A stretch of 64,000 nucleotides of DNA from Ignavibacteria bacterium (GTDB lineage Bacteria; Bacteroidota; Ignavibacteria; Kapaibacteriales; UBA2268). The stretch covers positions 21,920 to 85,919 of the forward strand of contig JAERMQ010000017.1 of the NCBI GenBank assembly GCA_016844745.1, in the 5' to 3' direction. The notes beneath the pieces are model-generated. The model made no database searches. It saw only the letters and a list, made by a program, of their open reading frames with translations, and was not told where the DNA came from. This document shows positions 17,793 through 27,566 of the stretch, piece after piece (the stretch's first letter is position 1; each line of letters begins with the position of its first letter). A program made the translations under genes and the position numbers.

Positions 17793-19283
17793 TTACTTTA
17801 AGTCTGGCTCTTTATCGGGAAATAATTTCTTCAATGCTTCCTCCCCCGGTTTTGGTGTTAGGTAGCTAATGATGATAAGCGAACCAATAGAAATCAGTGC
17901 TGCCGGATATATACTGGGTATCCCCCAAGGGTCACCCTCAATCATTATTGATGGAGAAACCAAGGGAATGATAATATCCAAAATAATCACTGAAAATGCT
18001 CCTAAAACTATACTCGAAACACCTCCTGCTTTGGTCGCTCTTTTCCACGAAAGAGCTGCTATTAAAGCCGGTGTAATTGCTACTCCATAAATTGTATAAG
18101 CAAAATAAGCGTATTGGAGAACGGATATAGGGATTTTAAAATATGTTGGAATAAAAATCATTAAAAATGCTATTACTCCAAGTATTACAATAAATACCTT
18201 TTGTAAGGCAATTAATTTTTTCTGTTCTATATGCGACTTTGACAAACTTTGATAAATATCTCTGATAATATTTGTTGAAGGGCTAAGCAAGTAATTCATT
18301 CCGGTTGATAATACAACAACAACCGCTGCTGCAAGCAAAAGCAATCCAACAGGAGCCGGAACCATTTGTTTTGCCGCCTGAAGGACTACGGAAGCCGGTG
18401 CAAAATTCGGATTAGAATGGAAATAAGATGAAGCATAAATGGCAATCACAACAACTACCGTTTCTACAACAACAGTACCGACGATCCATAGCAGCACTGC
18501 CTTGCGGGCATCTCCTGGTGTTTTGGCGCTATAAAATTTTTGATACATGCTTTGAATTCCCAATAAAAGCAAGCCTGTCGCTAAGAAGTATGAAAATCCT
18601 TTTAAACCGGGATATTTCCCGAATTGTGAAGAAAATACTTCAAAATGCGAGCTGTCAAGTACTGCAGCCGGTGCACTCCATCCTCCCGCTGTTATTATAA
18701 CAAATGGAACAGAAATAATGCAAGCTAAAATTATTATTATTCCATTTGGCAAGTCAGTGTGGGCAACTGCAATCATTCCTCCCAATGCTGTAAATGTAAT
18801 AACAAAAAGTGCAGCATAAAATTGACCAAGTTCGACTGATAAGTAACCATCGGTGATTACATTTAAAATAAAGCCACCCGCACGAAATTGATATGAAACA
18901 ATTGTTGTAAATGCTATTATAAGCGCAATAGCGCCGAATATCCTTGCGAATTTGCCGTAGCGAACCTCGAGGATATCCCCAATTGTATATTGACCGAAAG
19001 TCCGGATTTTTCCCGCAAGAAAATAAATAATTGCAATACCCACCCAAGCTCCGGCGGGCATCCAAAGTGCACTCCATCCTGCCTTATATGCAAATTCAGC
19101 GCCGGCTATAAATGTTCCGGAACCAATCCATGTGCATACCAATGTGAAAACCATTTTCGTTACGCCAAGACTTCGCCCGGCAACCATCATGTCATCCTGG
19201 GTTTTAACTTTTTTCGATTGAAGAAAATTATAAACAGTAAGGGCTATCAAATAAAGGAAAATAATAATCAAATACCAATTCAT
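17793..19283 (-). CDS. Sodium:solute symporter family transporter
   Basis: This 496-residue polytopic protein has about 13 hydrophobic helices. SSS-family landmarks are FTLVCTWIGSGTFIAGAEFAY near TM2, YTIGDILEVRYGKFARIFGA, and GMIAVAHTDLPNGIIII in the middle. It should couple inward sodium flow to uptake of a small solute across the inner membrane; the substrate (sugar, proline, pantothenate or other) cannot be deduced. It is monocistronic, with its own terminator. Confidence 0.92.
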   Translation of the reverse strand: MNWYLIIIFLYLIALTVYNFLQSKKVKTQDDMMVAGRSLGVTKMVFTLVCTWIGSGTFIAGAEFAYKAGWSALWMPAGAWVGIAIIYFLAGKIRTFGQYTIGDILEVRYGKFARIFGAIALIIAFTTIVSYQFRAGGFILNVITDGYLSVELGQFYAALFVITFTALGGMIAVAHTDLPNGIIIILACIISVPFVIITAGGWSAPAAVLDSSHFEVFSSQFGKYPGLKGFSYFLATGLLLLGIQSMYQKFYSAKTPGDARKAVLLWIVGTVVVETVVVVIAIYASSYFHSNPNFAPASVVLQAAKQMVPAPVGLLLLAAAVVVVLSTGMNYLLSPSTNIIRDIYQSLSKSHIEQKKLIALQKVFIVILGVIAFLMIFIPTYFKIPISVLQYAYFAYTIYGVAITPALIAALSWKRATKAGGVSSIVLGAFSVIILDIIIPLVSPSIMIEGDPWGIPSIYPAALISIGSLIIISYLTPKPGEEALKKLFPDKEPDLK

Positions 19284-19457
19284 AAATCCACCAAAAGTTT
19301 TTCAAAAAATGCACTAATTTTGATAATAATATAAATAAAATGCAGCTAACAATATCATTTCAAGAAAAAAATAAATTTATTCGGACAAAATCCTTAAATT
19401 TGTAATCTATGAAAAATACTGTTAGGTTTTTTGATAATATGAAAGTTCTTTCTCAAT

Positions 19458-20075
19458 ATGAATCCTGAATTCCATGACTTAATTCCATTAAGCAAGAATA
19501 AACAGATAAAAGGAACCCGAAGCATTGTCCGGGAAAAAGTTATTCAAATTCTTACTGCTCATGAAATATCCGAAACCCCCATTGAAATTATTTTCCAACA
19601 TATATTCTATCGTGATTTTAACTTTGGTGAAGGTGAAGGTGATAGCAATGGTTTTAATGATGGGTCAAATATTAATACCAACAGGACTCTTACACCCGAA
19701 GAAGTTTTTGAATTGGAAGCCGATATTCCTATTATCTGGGAAAATAACGAAGCTGAATTTGCCCGACGCCTGATTGAGAAAACTTTAGAAATAAAGGATA
19801 AGATTGAAAATTATATTGCCGAGGTAGTCACTAACTGGGATTATGAACGAATTACTCTAATTGACAAATTATTGATACTTGTCGCTTCCGCCGAGCTACT
19901 TCATTTTCCCGAAATTCCTCCTAAAGTAAGTATTAATGAAGCTTTGGATATTTCTAAGGTTTATTCGACGGATAAAAGCTGGCTCTTTATCAATGGTGTT
20001 CTCGATTCTATATATAACAAGTATTGTGGAGATGGGGAAATCGTCAAAACCGGTAGAGGATTAAGGGAAAAATAA
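19458..20075 (+). CDS. nusB: Transcription antitermination factor NusB
   Basis: The C-terminal half is typical NusB: WDYERITLIDKLLILVASAELL then PPKVSINEALDISKVYSTDKSWLFINGVLDSI. The N-terminal helical part (GTRSIVREKVIQILTAHEI) matches the RNA-binding face. NusB with S10 binds boxA RNA and supports rRNA antitermination. At 205 residues it is longer than the usual 130-150. The extra length includes a Gly/Asn/Asp-rich insert (GEGEGDSNGFNDGSNINTN) between the halves, probably a disordered loop. Confidence 0.9.
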   Translation: MNPEFHDLIPLSKNKQIKGTRSIVREKVIQILTAHEISETPIEIIFQHIFYRDFNFGEGEGDSNGFNDGSNINTNRTLTPEEVFELEADIPIIWENNEAEFARRLIEKTLEIKDKIENYIAEVVTNWDYERITLIDKLLILVASAELLHFPEIPPKVSINEALDISKVYSTDKSWLFINGVLDSIYNKYCGDGEIVKTGRGLREK

Positions 20076-20325
20076 CCTGTTCCTAAATCAAAAAAATACT
20101 TTTTTCTTCCATTTAATTAGTTTTTCTATAGACTTTTAATTATTTTTCCTAATGTTTGAATTTCATTGCAAAGAATGTTGTAATCTACTTCCGGCGCTGT
20201 TCACCGACTATTCTGCAATCTCATAAATGACATTAATTGGAATTTTTATGTAACTTATCCCGTTGAAATGTGTTAATGATAAAATCGAACAATCATTTTT
20301 TCTAAATAATTTTGGGAATAATAAA

Positions 20326-23073
20326 ATGCTAAAAGATTCAGACCAAATCCAAAACCTACAATTCAAAAACCGTAATTTTACCAACTCAATCCGAACCAAA
20401 TTAAATTTTATCTTGTTATTTTTTTCTACCGTTTTTATCATTCTCTCTTTGGTTTTCCAGGGGTGCGGAGATAATGGTACCAACCCATCGGATACAAATA
20501 ACAGTAAAGCTCCTTTAATTGATTCTCTTTCAAAAACCGAGGGGTATACCGGTGATAAACTTTCTATCATCGGGAAAAACTTTGGCTTCAATAAGGATTC
20601 CAGTTTTGTCGCTTTCAACGGTGACCCAATAGATGCAACTGATTATGAAGAATGGTCAAATACTTCTATAAGGATAATCGTTCCTGCTAATGCCAAGAAT
20701 AGTAATATAACTGTTACGGTAAACAAAGTCAAAAGTAATGCAAAATTTTTCGGCATTCTTGCAAAAGCTGATAATCCCTTTATCGATTCACTCATTCCTA
20801 ATTCCGGTATGCCGGGTGATAACATATCGATTTATGGTAAGTACTTTGGCATTGCATCCGACACAAGCTCAGTTTTACTTGCAGGAAATCCGATTGATAA
20901 AACCAACATTGTTTCCTGGAATAACACGCTCATTGTGTTCAAAGTTCCGGCAAATGCCGCTTCAGGCAATATCTCGATAAAAGTTGGGAACACTTTTAGT
21001 AATACTGTACAATTCATACTAACGGCAAGTCCGCCAAAAATTGACAAAATCGAACCGGCTTCAGTATTCACCGGAGATGTAATAACCATTACCGGTACTG
21101 ACTTTAGCAATAGCAGCGTTAATAATTTCATATCGTTCAATTCGTTTAAAACCCCCAGCTCTTATATTACATCCTGGACTGATACACAAATCAAGCTTAA
21201 AGTACCTGAAGCAGCTACTTCGGGTAATGTTTATGTAACTGTTGCAGGCGCCAAATCCAATGGTTTTAATTTAACAATCACTTCAACAAGTCCCGCAATT
21301 GATAGCATTTCACCAATTAGTGGCAAATCAGGCGATGCTATTACCATTTTCGGAACTAATTTCGGTGATACGAAAGGTTCCAGCTATATTGAAATTGGAG
21401 GCAAAAAACCCGCAGATCAGGATTACACTTTCTGGAGCAATAAAAAAATAACCACTAAAATTCCAGCCGGCACTGTATCGGGCTACGTCTATGCTTATAT
21501 AAACGGAACTAAAAGTAATGGAGTTGATTTTACCTATACTACTCCTCAGAGTCCTCAAATTGATAATATAACTCCGCAACCTGCCCTTCCCGGAGAATTA
21601 ATCACAATAACCGGAAAGAGATTCGGCAGCGTTCAGGGAAACAGCACGGTTATGCTGGATGCAACAACATTAAGTAATATCCAAAGTTGGAGCGATACAA
21701 AGATTACACTCAACCTGCCATCTAATGCAGCTACCGGGAATCTTTATATTACTGTTGACGGATTGAAATCCAGTCCTTATTTCTTATCGGTTAGTATTCC
21801 ACCACCTGCAATCGATAACGTCGCACCTACATCGGGAAAAGCCGGAGAAGTCATCGAAATTAACGGAACCAATTTTGGTAACGCCAAAGGTACCAGTTTC
21901 GTTGAATTTGGCAGTTTAAAGCCCGGCGATGCTGATTATAGTGTTTGGAACAATACAAAAATAAAAGTTAAAATACCCGACGGCGCTGCAACAGGAAAAA
22001 TATATGTAACGGTCAATAACAAAAAAAGTAATGGAATTGATTTCACTATTACATCTGCTACTGCTCCCTTAATCGAAAACGTTTCGCCAACTACCATTCT
22101 TCCATTCGATTTGATGACGATTACCGGTAAGAGATTCGGAAGTTCGCAAGGCTCAAGCTATGTTATGCTCGATACCTTCAAAATAACAAACGGAGTTACG
22201 AGTTGGTCCGATACAAAGATTACCCTTACTGTCCCGAATGGAATACCTAACGGAAATAAAGATGTCGCTGTTTGGGTAAATGGGCAATCGAGCAATAAAT
22301 TCCCGTTTTCAGCCAGCGTGACAAATGTACCTGTCGTATTAATCAAATCAGGGACTTTTAAGATGGGAAATGATAACGGCGAAGATTGGGAGAAACCTGC
22401 TCATGATGTAACTATTACTTATGACTATTACATGGCTGTCACCGAGGTTACTCAAAAGCAGTGGAAATTCGTTTTCGGCTCAATTTCCAATCCAAGCAAA
22501 TTCAAAAACGATAATAATCCGGTCGAGCAGGTCAATTGGCTGAGGTCGATGAGATATTGCAATAAGCTATCTGTTTTGGAGAACCGCACTCCGTGCTACA
22601 CTTTGAACGGCAGCACCGATATAGATGAAAACGGCGAACCGGTGAATGTAGTATGCAATTTCAATGCGAACGGCTGGAGACTTCCAACCGAAGCTGAATG
22701 GGAATATGCTTGCAGGGCAGGCTCGACAGGAGATTTCAGCGGAACGGGCAATGCCGGCGAAATGGGTTGGACAAGTACGGATAATAAAAATAATCCACAG
22801 GAAGCCGGACTCAAAAAGCCTAATGCCTGGGGTTTATATGATATGCACGGAAACGTACTGGAATGGTGTTGGGATGGATTCGTGGACACTTACTACGAAA
22901 CGAGTCCAAAGAATGACCCACGGGCAAATATAAGCGTAGATATACCCGATATCATTGTGCGTGGCGGCTCATTTCAGGATGGTTCTTCTAAAAGTACATC
23001 TTTCCATCGTGAGGGAACATCCCCAACTACTCAGCAGTTTAATTTAGGCTTCAGAATTGTTCGCAAAAAATAA
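20326..23073 (+). CDS. Lipoprotein with seven IPT/TIG repeats and FGE-sulfatase fold
   Basis: The ATG at MLKDSDQIQ is preferred over a TTG 63 bases upstream. A hydrophobic helix ends in VFQGC, a lipobox, so the protein should be lipid-anchored. About seven IPT/TIG repeats follow. Repeats 4-5 and 6-7 look like a duplicated pair (TFWSN/SWSD followed by VWNN/SWSD variants); the paralogue at the window start has only one such pair. The C-terminal 245 residues are FGE-like (GWRLPTEAEWEYACRA, LYDMHGNVLEWCWD, VRGGSF). The last segment has no cysteine, so formylglycine formation is unlikely. Probable role: surface adhesion or scaffolding. Confidence 0.9.
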   Translation: MLKDSDQIQNLQFKNRNFTNSIRTKLNFILLFFSTVFIILSLVFQGCGDNGTNPSDTNNSKAPLIDSLSKTEGYTGDKLSIIGKNFGFNKDSSFVAFNGDPIDATDYEEWSNTSIRIIVPANAKNSNITVTVNKVKSNAKFFGILAKADNPFIDSLIPNSGMPGDNISIYGKYFGIASDTSSVLLAGNPIDKTNIVSWNNTLIVFKVPANAASGNISIKVGNTFSNTVQFILTASPPKIDKIEPASVFTGDVITITGTDFSNSSVNNFISFNSFKTPSSYITSWTDTQIKLKVPEAATSGNVYVTVAGAKSNGFNLTITSTSPAIDSISPISGKSGDAITIFGTNFGDTKGSSYIEIGGKKPADQDYTFWSNKKITTKIPAGTVSGYVYAYINGTKSNGVDFTYTTPQSPQIDNITPQPALPGELITITGKRFGSVQGNSTVMLDATTLSNIQSWSDTKITLNLPSNAATGNLYITVDGLKSSPYFLSVSIPPPAIDNVAPTSGKAGEVIEINGTNFGNAKGTSFVEFGSLKPGDADYSVWNNTKIKVKIPDGAATGKIYVTVNNKKSNGIDFTITSATAPLIENVSPTTILPFDLMTITGKRFGSSQGSSYVMLDTFKITNGVTSWSDTKITLTVPNGIPNGNKDVAVWVNGQSSNKFPFSASVTNVPVVLIKSGTFKMGNDNGEDWEKPAHDVTITYDYYMAVTEVTQKQWKFVFGSISNPSKFKNDNNPVEQVNWLRSMRYCNKLSVLENRTPCYTLNGSTDIDENGEPVNVVCNFNANGWRLPTEAEWEYACRAGSTGDFSGTGNAGEMGWTSTDNKNNPQEAGLKKPNAWGLYDMHGNVLEWCWDGFVDTYYETSPKNDPRANISVDIPDIIVRGGSFQDGSSKSTSFHREGTSPTTQQFNLGFRIVRKK

Positions 23074-23090
23074 GATAGTTTTGTTATCCT

Positions 23091-23160
23091 CCAGTCAAGA
23101 GTTCCTCTTGACTGGTGCAAGAAAGAAACCTTCCGAAGGTTTCCCTACCTTCGGAAGGTT
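23091..23160. repeat. Two consecutive perfect hairpins behind the TIG/FGE gene
   Basis: The first hairpin is CCAGTCAAGAG with its complement after three bases (23091-23115). The second (23127-23160) is AACCTTCCGAAGGTT and its reverse complement, a copy of the 7.8 kb element, followed by TTTTTT. Together they sit 18 bases past the stop and likely terminate transcription. Confidence 0.82.
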
Positions 23161-23194
23161 TTTTGTATATGTACCTTTAAACTTATATAGATTC

Positions 23195-23600
23195 AAACAT
23201 CCAATGTTTGACAAACATTGGATGTTTTCCTTTTTACTATTTTTTACTATTTTTTACTACTGAATTTCGTTTTTTTTTGAAGGACTCGCTTTCCTTTCAA
23301 CTTTATAAACTGATTTTACTATTTTTTACTACGGAATTTCATTTTTACTCGAGTAGTCAACATTCCGAAAGTTGGTAAACTTCCTGAAAGTATTTTCCCA
23401 AATTGGTACGAATTAGTACAAATTAGTACGATTTTTCGTTTTTTTTAGCAACTCTATTTTCAAATTGTCCCATTGGTACATTCTCATATTGATGAATTTT
23501 TCAAATTATCTTTTGGGATATCAGGAATTCAAAGAACAAAACATTGCAAATATAATTTGGTTTATTGAACTCGCATAAAAACGATTATAAAATGATTTTA
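23195..23600. repeat. Intergenic block, copy 1 (flanks the MNT-HEPN module)
   Basis: It opens with a hairpin ACATCCAATGTTTG/CAAACATTGGATGT. Next come TTTTTACTA words, GGAATTTCGTTTTTTTTTGA, AGGACTCGCTTTCCTTTCAA, and near the end GCAAATATAATTTGGTTTA. The same components, in the same order and orientation but diverged, occupy 24691-25215. The gap has no gene. Confidence 0.75.
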
Positions 23601-23695
23601 AAAAGAAATCAATTAAGTTAAAAAATGTCAGAAATCGTTTTTCACACGTTTCGACGGTATTTTTGATATGTATAATTATTTATTGATTAATGATA

Positions 23696-24100
23696 TTAAA
23701 ATAACAATTCCTTATTTATGCTTGAGCTGACCCAATCAACTACTTTTTGAGAAATTTCTAAAGCTTCCTGAAACTCTTTTTTAGTTACAGGTTCATAATC
23801 ACCCGGATAGCGCGTTGACACGGAGTAATCGGTTAAATATACCGAATCGTTAACAAATTCGGGAATATAATCTATCTTTCCGTGCAATAAAAAAATCAAT
23901 TGATTAAGTGAGTGAGTCTTGGGAAATTCAATTTCGTTATAAATCAACAGAGCTTTTAATGCCTTTTCAACTGCTTGCTGGCAATCGAAGCACAAATCTT
24001 CAAATAATATTTTGTCAGATGCAGGTACGCATTTTGCCTTTTCTAGATTACTTATTGCCCTTGTAATCCATTGATTAGCTAAAAAATCATTGTCTTTCAT
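23696..24100 (-). CDS. HEPN-domain protein (HepT-like)
   Basis: A helical protein of about 135 residues with the HEPN signature region CQQAVEKALKALLIY...FPKTHSLNQLI and a C-terminal TRYPGDYEPVT. HEPN proteins paired with MNT nucleotidyltransferases form toxin-antitoxin systems in which HEPN is an RNase held in check by AMP-ylation. I prefer the ATG at 24100 (MKDNDFLANQW); an alternative lies 15 bases upstream. It overlaps the upstream MNT gene, so the two are translationally coupled. The canonical R-x4-6-H motif is not clear to me. Confidence 0.82.
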   Translation of the reverse strand: MKDNDFLANQWITRAISNLEKAKCVPASDKILFEDLCFDCQQAVEKALKALLIYNEIEFPKTHSLNQLIFLLHGKIDYIPEFVNDSVYLTDYSVSTRYPGDYEPVTKKEFQEALEISQKVVDWVSSSINKELLF

Positions 24101-24404
24101 AAATGAGTTTCCCATACTTTGTTATTTCATTAAAGATAACATAGGGATTGACTTTCTGGGATTCATAATTTTCCGGTGTTTCAACGATAAAATCTACGGC
24201 AATATTTCTATGCAACAATAATTTGTATAAATCCTGGGCAAATTTTCTTTTATGCTCAATACCACTTTTAAGAACTAATAAGTCGTAATCACTTTCATCA
24301 GTGAAATTATTCATTGCACGTGAACCGAATAAAATAATTTTATTAGGTGAAAATTTTTCAATTATTGAGTTTATCAACTCATCGAATTCGGCTTTACTAT
24401 TCAT
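24087..24404 (-). CDS. MNT-type minimal nucleotidyltransferase (MntA-like antitoxin)
   Basis: A 105-residue protein with the polymerase-beta-type signature GSRAMNNFTDESDYDLLV: G27-S28 and D39/D41, a GSx10DxD metal and nucleotide site. It is encoded directly before, and overlapping, the HEPN gene. In MntA/HepT systems this partner adenylylates the HEPN toxin. The pair lies between two copies of one intergenic repeat block. Confidence 0.85.
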   Translation of the reverse strand: MNSKAEFDELINSIIEKFSPNKIILFGSRAMNNFTDESDYDLLVLKSGIEHKRKFAQDLYKLLLHRNIAVDFIVETPENYESQKVNPYVIFNEITKYGKLIYERQ

Positions 24405-24545
24405 TTGTTATTATGTAGTCTTATTATAAATCTTTACAAATAAACAATCAAAATTACAAAAGAAATATGAATATTCAAATGTTTATATGGATTTGTGCCA
24501 TAATTTAATCCCTAAGTGATAAAAACCTGAATAGGTGTGCCTTCC

Positions 24546-24683
24546 TTCTACGGATAATTAATCCCTACACGATATAAAAATTATTAAATGAAAGCCACCA
24601 TTCCCGATAGGGATTTAATATCCGTAGAAGAATCAATCTACAGGGGCTACCAATCCCGATAGGGATTGAATATCGGTAGAAAA
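24546..24683. repeat. Three copies of an ATCCCGATAGGGATT-type repeat
   Basis: Two direct copies (24601-24630, 24653-24683) read TCCCGATAGGGATT, then AATATCNGTAGAA. An inverted, degenerate copy is at 24546-24573 (TTCTACGGAT...). The inverted and direct copies can pair. Spacing is irregular and no cas genes are near, so this is not treated as CRISPR. Confidence 0.65.
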
Positions 24684-24690
24684 AAGCTAA

Positions 24691-25215
24691 AGACATCCAA
24701 TGTTTGACAAACATTGGATGTTTTCCCTTTTACTACTTTTTACTATATTTTACTACGGAATTTCGTTTTTTTTTGAAGGACTCGCTTTCCTTTCAACTTT
24801 TTAAACTTTCAACTTTATGAACTGATTTTACTATTTTTTACTACGGAATTTCATTTTTTTTTGGATTTTACTTTCCATAAGTTGACAGTCATCCGATGAC
24901 TGCCAGTCATCGGATGACTTCTTTTCTAAATGAGTACAAATGAGTAGTATTGGTACGGTTTTTTTGCAATTTTTTAACGACCACAATTCCCTTTTTCATT
25001 TTATGAACTTTATAAACTCAAATGTGTCAAAATGAATCATTTTGGTACTGTTTTTTTGCAATTTTTAATGACCACAATTCCCCTTTTCACTTTATGAACT
25101 TTATAAACTTTCAACTGTATGAACTGATTTACACCGGATTTCAAAGAACGCATCAATGCAAATATAATATGGTTTAGCGAACTTGCTTAAAAACGGTTTT
25201 AAAATAATTTTTTGA
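24691..25215. repeat. Intergenic block, copy 2, with an added AGTCATCCGATGACT hairpin
   Basis: Same order of components as copy 1: the ACATCCAATGTTTG hairpin (24693-24721), GGAATTTCG...AGGACTCGC words, GTACAAA/GTACGG words and GCAAATATAATATGGTTTA. It adds a double palindrome, AGTCATCCGATGACT and its reverse complement, at 24887-24919. No gene was found in the 820-base gap. Confidence 0.72.
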
Positions 25216-25224
25216 ACGAATTTT

Positions 25225-27489
25225 CTATTTCCCTCCGACTAAAACAGGTATTGTCTTTGTAACATCTCCGTGTAATATTCTTATGAAATAAACACCTTCA
25301 GGAACGGTACTGCAATCCCATTTAAGTATTCCATGCCAAACTTCAGAGACATTTAAATCAAATTGAGATTTTTCGGATACCTTGCAGCCATAAATATCAT
25401 AAGCTCCAATAACAGCTTCGTTAATATCATAGCGGGTATCCCAGAAAATATTGCATCTGACATCTGTTTTTGCAGGATTGGGGTATGGGGGAAATGCGTA
25501 GAAATATGTTTTAATTTCAGGTTGCGTTTCTACAGAATTTATTTTCTTAGGAGTTATTTTTAATATTATCGGATAGTTTTCACCTATTGTGGAACCAGAT
25601 ATATATGCAACTTTATTATCACTCCAGGCGCTTCTCAGATAATATTTATCCATGATATACCTACCCCAGTTATATGGAGAATCATTTAATTTTTGATTGA
25701 CGAACATATACCCCCAGCCACCACAGTACATATCATCATTCAAGGTAAAATATTGATTAAAATCTGTTATAGAATCCGACATTAGAGTCATTTGTTTTTG
25801 ATTAATGAGGTCAATATATTTAATATAATGCCACCAAATTCCGTTATCATTTAGCACGTCAGAAACTAATAAATAGTTGCTTCCATTATAAATCCAATTT
25901 GGTAAATTATTTAAAGAAACACGAAAAACTTTTGTCCAGCTTGCACCCCTGTCGGTTGATTTCATAAAATAAAAACTCGTACTATCGTAAGTATTTCCAT
26001 TATAATATTTACGCTCATATCCAATACATATCAATTCATTAATATTCCCGGTTTGAAAAATATTTCTAAATGTTAGAGAATCAAATTGCGTATAAGATTT
26101 ATAATTAAATAATGAATCCAGAACAAATACCGTTGTAAAATAATTGGCACCCCATCTTCTATTAAGAACAAAAATGTATTCATCATCGAATTTTACAGAA
26201 GTTTTGCCACCTTCAAAACGGTAATATGCAAATTCATTGATTGTCTTCTTTTGATAGGTTCCTCCGAAATCTTTAGTAATTAACATATTTGTTGAATCAT
26301 TATTTGATGGGTCTGCAATACCAATTCCAGTACCATTTGGAAAAAAAGAAAAGTGAAAAAATCTAAATTTTGTCTGATATAATATCGGGTCATAATACTG
26401 TGGCAGCCATGTTGTCCCGCCGTCCGTTGTTTTACAAATTTCTAATTTTCCTCCAGAGACAAATCCCATTTTATCATTAATCCAATTCACATATCCTTCA
26501 TTTTGGTCAATATAAATAGATGACATGATATTCCAGCTTCTACCTCCATCAGTCGAAATTATGATTTGTTTATATCTACCAACTGCAATGATTGTATCAT
26601 TACCGAAAAATCTGTAATCAGTAATAATAATAAATGGCACGTATCTGGTAACAGTATCTTTATCGAGCCTTAATGGTATGCCTTCCTGGTTTAACCTGAA
26701 AAAAGAAATATAAGAAGTATTATTCAAAATATTATAGTTTGTCGAGAAGTCGTAAATATTGTTATTATGAATGGAATACAAGGATACGAATTCGGATTTG
26801 ACTTTCCAATTACTAAGGGAATCTTTATTAGTAAATAATAATTTTCTATTTAAACTTACGAAAAGAGTTCGGTTGTTTATCTTTAAATCGACGGGCTGTT
26901 CGCAATTAGTGCACAAATTCATTAATTTGAAATCAATTATGGTTTTTGCAAAATTATCTTTTATGCTATATCTTGTAATTTTGCCACTATCGGCAGTAAG
27001 ATATAAATAAAAATCATTATACAAGATTTCTTTTGAATGATTTATTGTATCAATAGGCATAGAAATAAGTCTTTCTCCATCGAAAGAATAATTCAGAATA
27101 CTTTGTCCTGTTAATATATATAGTGAATTGCCGTCAGAAGTAATATCAAATAAAGTTGAATCCGGTGAAAGATTGATTGATGTCCATTCATCTCCATCTT
27201 TCGAAATAACCAAATAATTTTTACTTAATATTCCATAAAAGCTGTTTTCAATTTCGATTATCTTTAAAATATCGAATACATTACCGGCAATTGCTTTTTG
27301 AGACCAGTTAATGCCTCTGTCTGTTGAGCTAAGTATTATACCACATTGCCCATAAGCAATAATTCGATTATTGTTCGCAACAATTCCATTGAAATTAGTA
27401 TTTAGTCTTTCATAATTGAAAGGTAAATCATCGGAAAGACTCAAATTTTTAATGAGTAAAAAAAGTAATAATTTAATAATATTTTTCAT
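25225..27489 (-). CDS. Secreted BNR/sortilin-like protein with type IX sorting tail
   Basis: This 754-residue protein starts with a signal peptide (KLLLFLLIKNLSLSDDL). Repeated S-T-D-R-G-x-x-W (Asp-box-like) motifs run through most of the length: STDRGINWSQK, STDGGRSWNIM, TTDGGTTWLPQ and STDRGASWTKV. These indicate a beta-propeller of the BNR/sialidase-like type. The C terminus carries a Por-type sorting domain: FPPYPNPAKTDVRC, AYDIYGCKVSE and GVYFIRI. This predicts outer-membrane translocation by the type IX system and surface attachment or release. Ligand unknown. Confidence 0.87.
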   Translation of the reverse strand: MKNIIKLLLFLLIKNLSLSDDLPFNYERLNTNFNGIVANNNRIIAYGQCGIILSSTDRGINWSQKAIAGNVFDILKIIEIENSFYGILSKNYLVISKDGDEWTSINLSPDSTLFDITSDGNSLYILTGQSILNYSFDGERLISMPIDTINHSKEILYNDFYLYLTADSGKITRYSIKDNFAKTIIDFKLMNLCTNCEQPVDLKINNRTLFVSLNRKLLFTNKDSLSNWKVKSEFVSLYSIHNNNIYDFSTNYNILNNTSYISFFRLNQEGIPLRLDKDTVTRYVPFIIITDYRFFGNDTIIAVGRYKQIIISTDGGRSWNIMSSIYIDQNEGYVNWINDKMGFVSGGKLEICKTTDGGTTWLPQYYDPILYQTKFRFFHFSFFPNGTGIGIADPSNNDSTNMLITKDFGGTYQKKTINEFAYYRFEGGKTSVKFDDEYIFVLNRRWGANYFTTVFVLDSLFNYKSYTQFDSLTFRNIFQTGNINELICIGYERKYYNGNTYDSTSFYFMKSTDRGASWTKVFRVSLNNLPNWIYNGSNYLLVSDVLNDNGIWWHYIKYIDLINQKQMTLMSDSITDFNQYFTLNDDMYCGGWGYMFVNQKLNDSPYNWGRYIMDKYYLRSAWSDNKVAYISGSTIGENYPIILKITPKKINSVETQPEIKTYFYAFPPYPNPAKTDVRCNIFWDTRYDINEAVIGAYDIYGCKVSEKSQFDLNVSEVWHGILKWDCSTVPEGVYFIRILHGDVTKTIPVLVGGK

Positions 27490-27511
27490 TTCTATCCTTT
27501 TTTAATTTAAT

Positions 27512-27544
27512 AATAACCGCAGTTCTTTTTTAACTGCGGTTATT
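27512..27544. terminator. Hairpin between two secreted-protein genes
   Basis: AATAACCGCAGTT and its exact complement enclose a seven-base loop. It lies between the Cys-rich gene and the sorting-tail gene on the minus strand. No long T-run follows on that strand, so it may attenuate or protect RNA rather than terminate fully. Confidence 0.6.
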
Positions 27545-27566
27545 ATTTGATTTTTAATCATTAACA

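Noticed and set aside
23057..23263. 68-codon open frame
   Set aside because: It spans three palindromic hairpins and has no protein features.
24546..24683. Possible CRISPR array
   Set aside because: Only two direct copies and one inverted copy, about 22 bases between the direct copies, sequence variation among copies and no cas genes.
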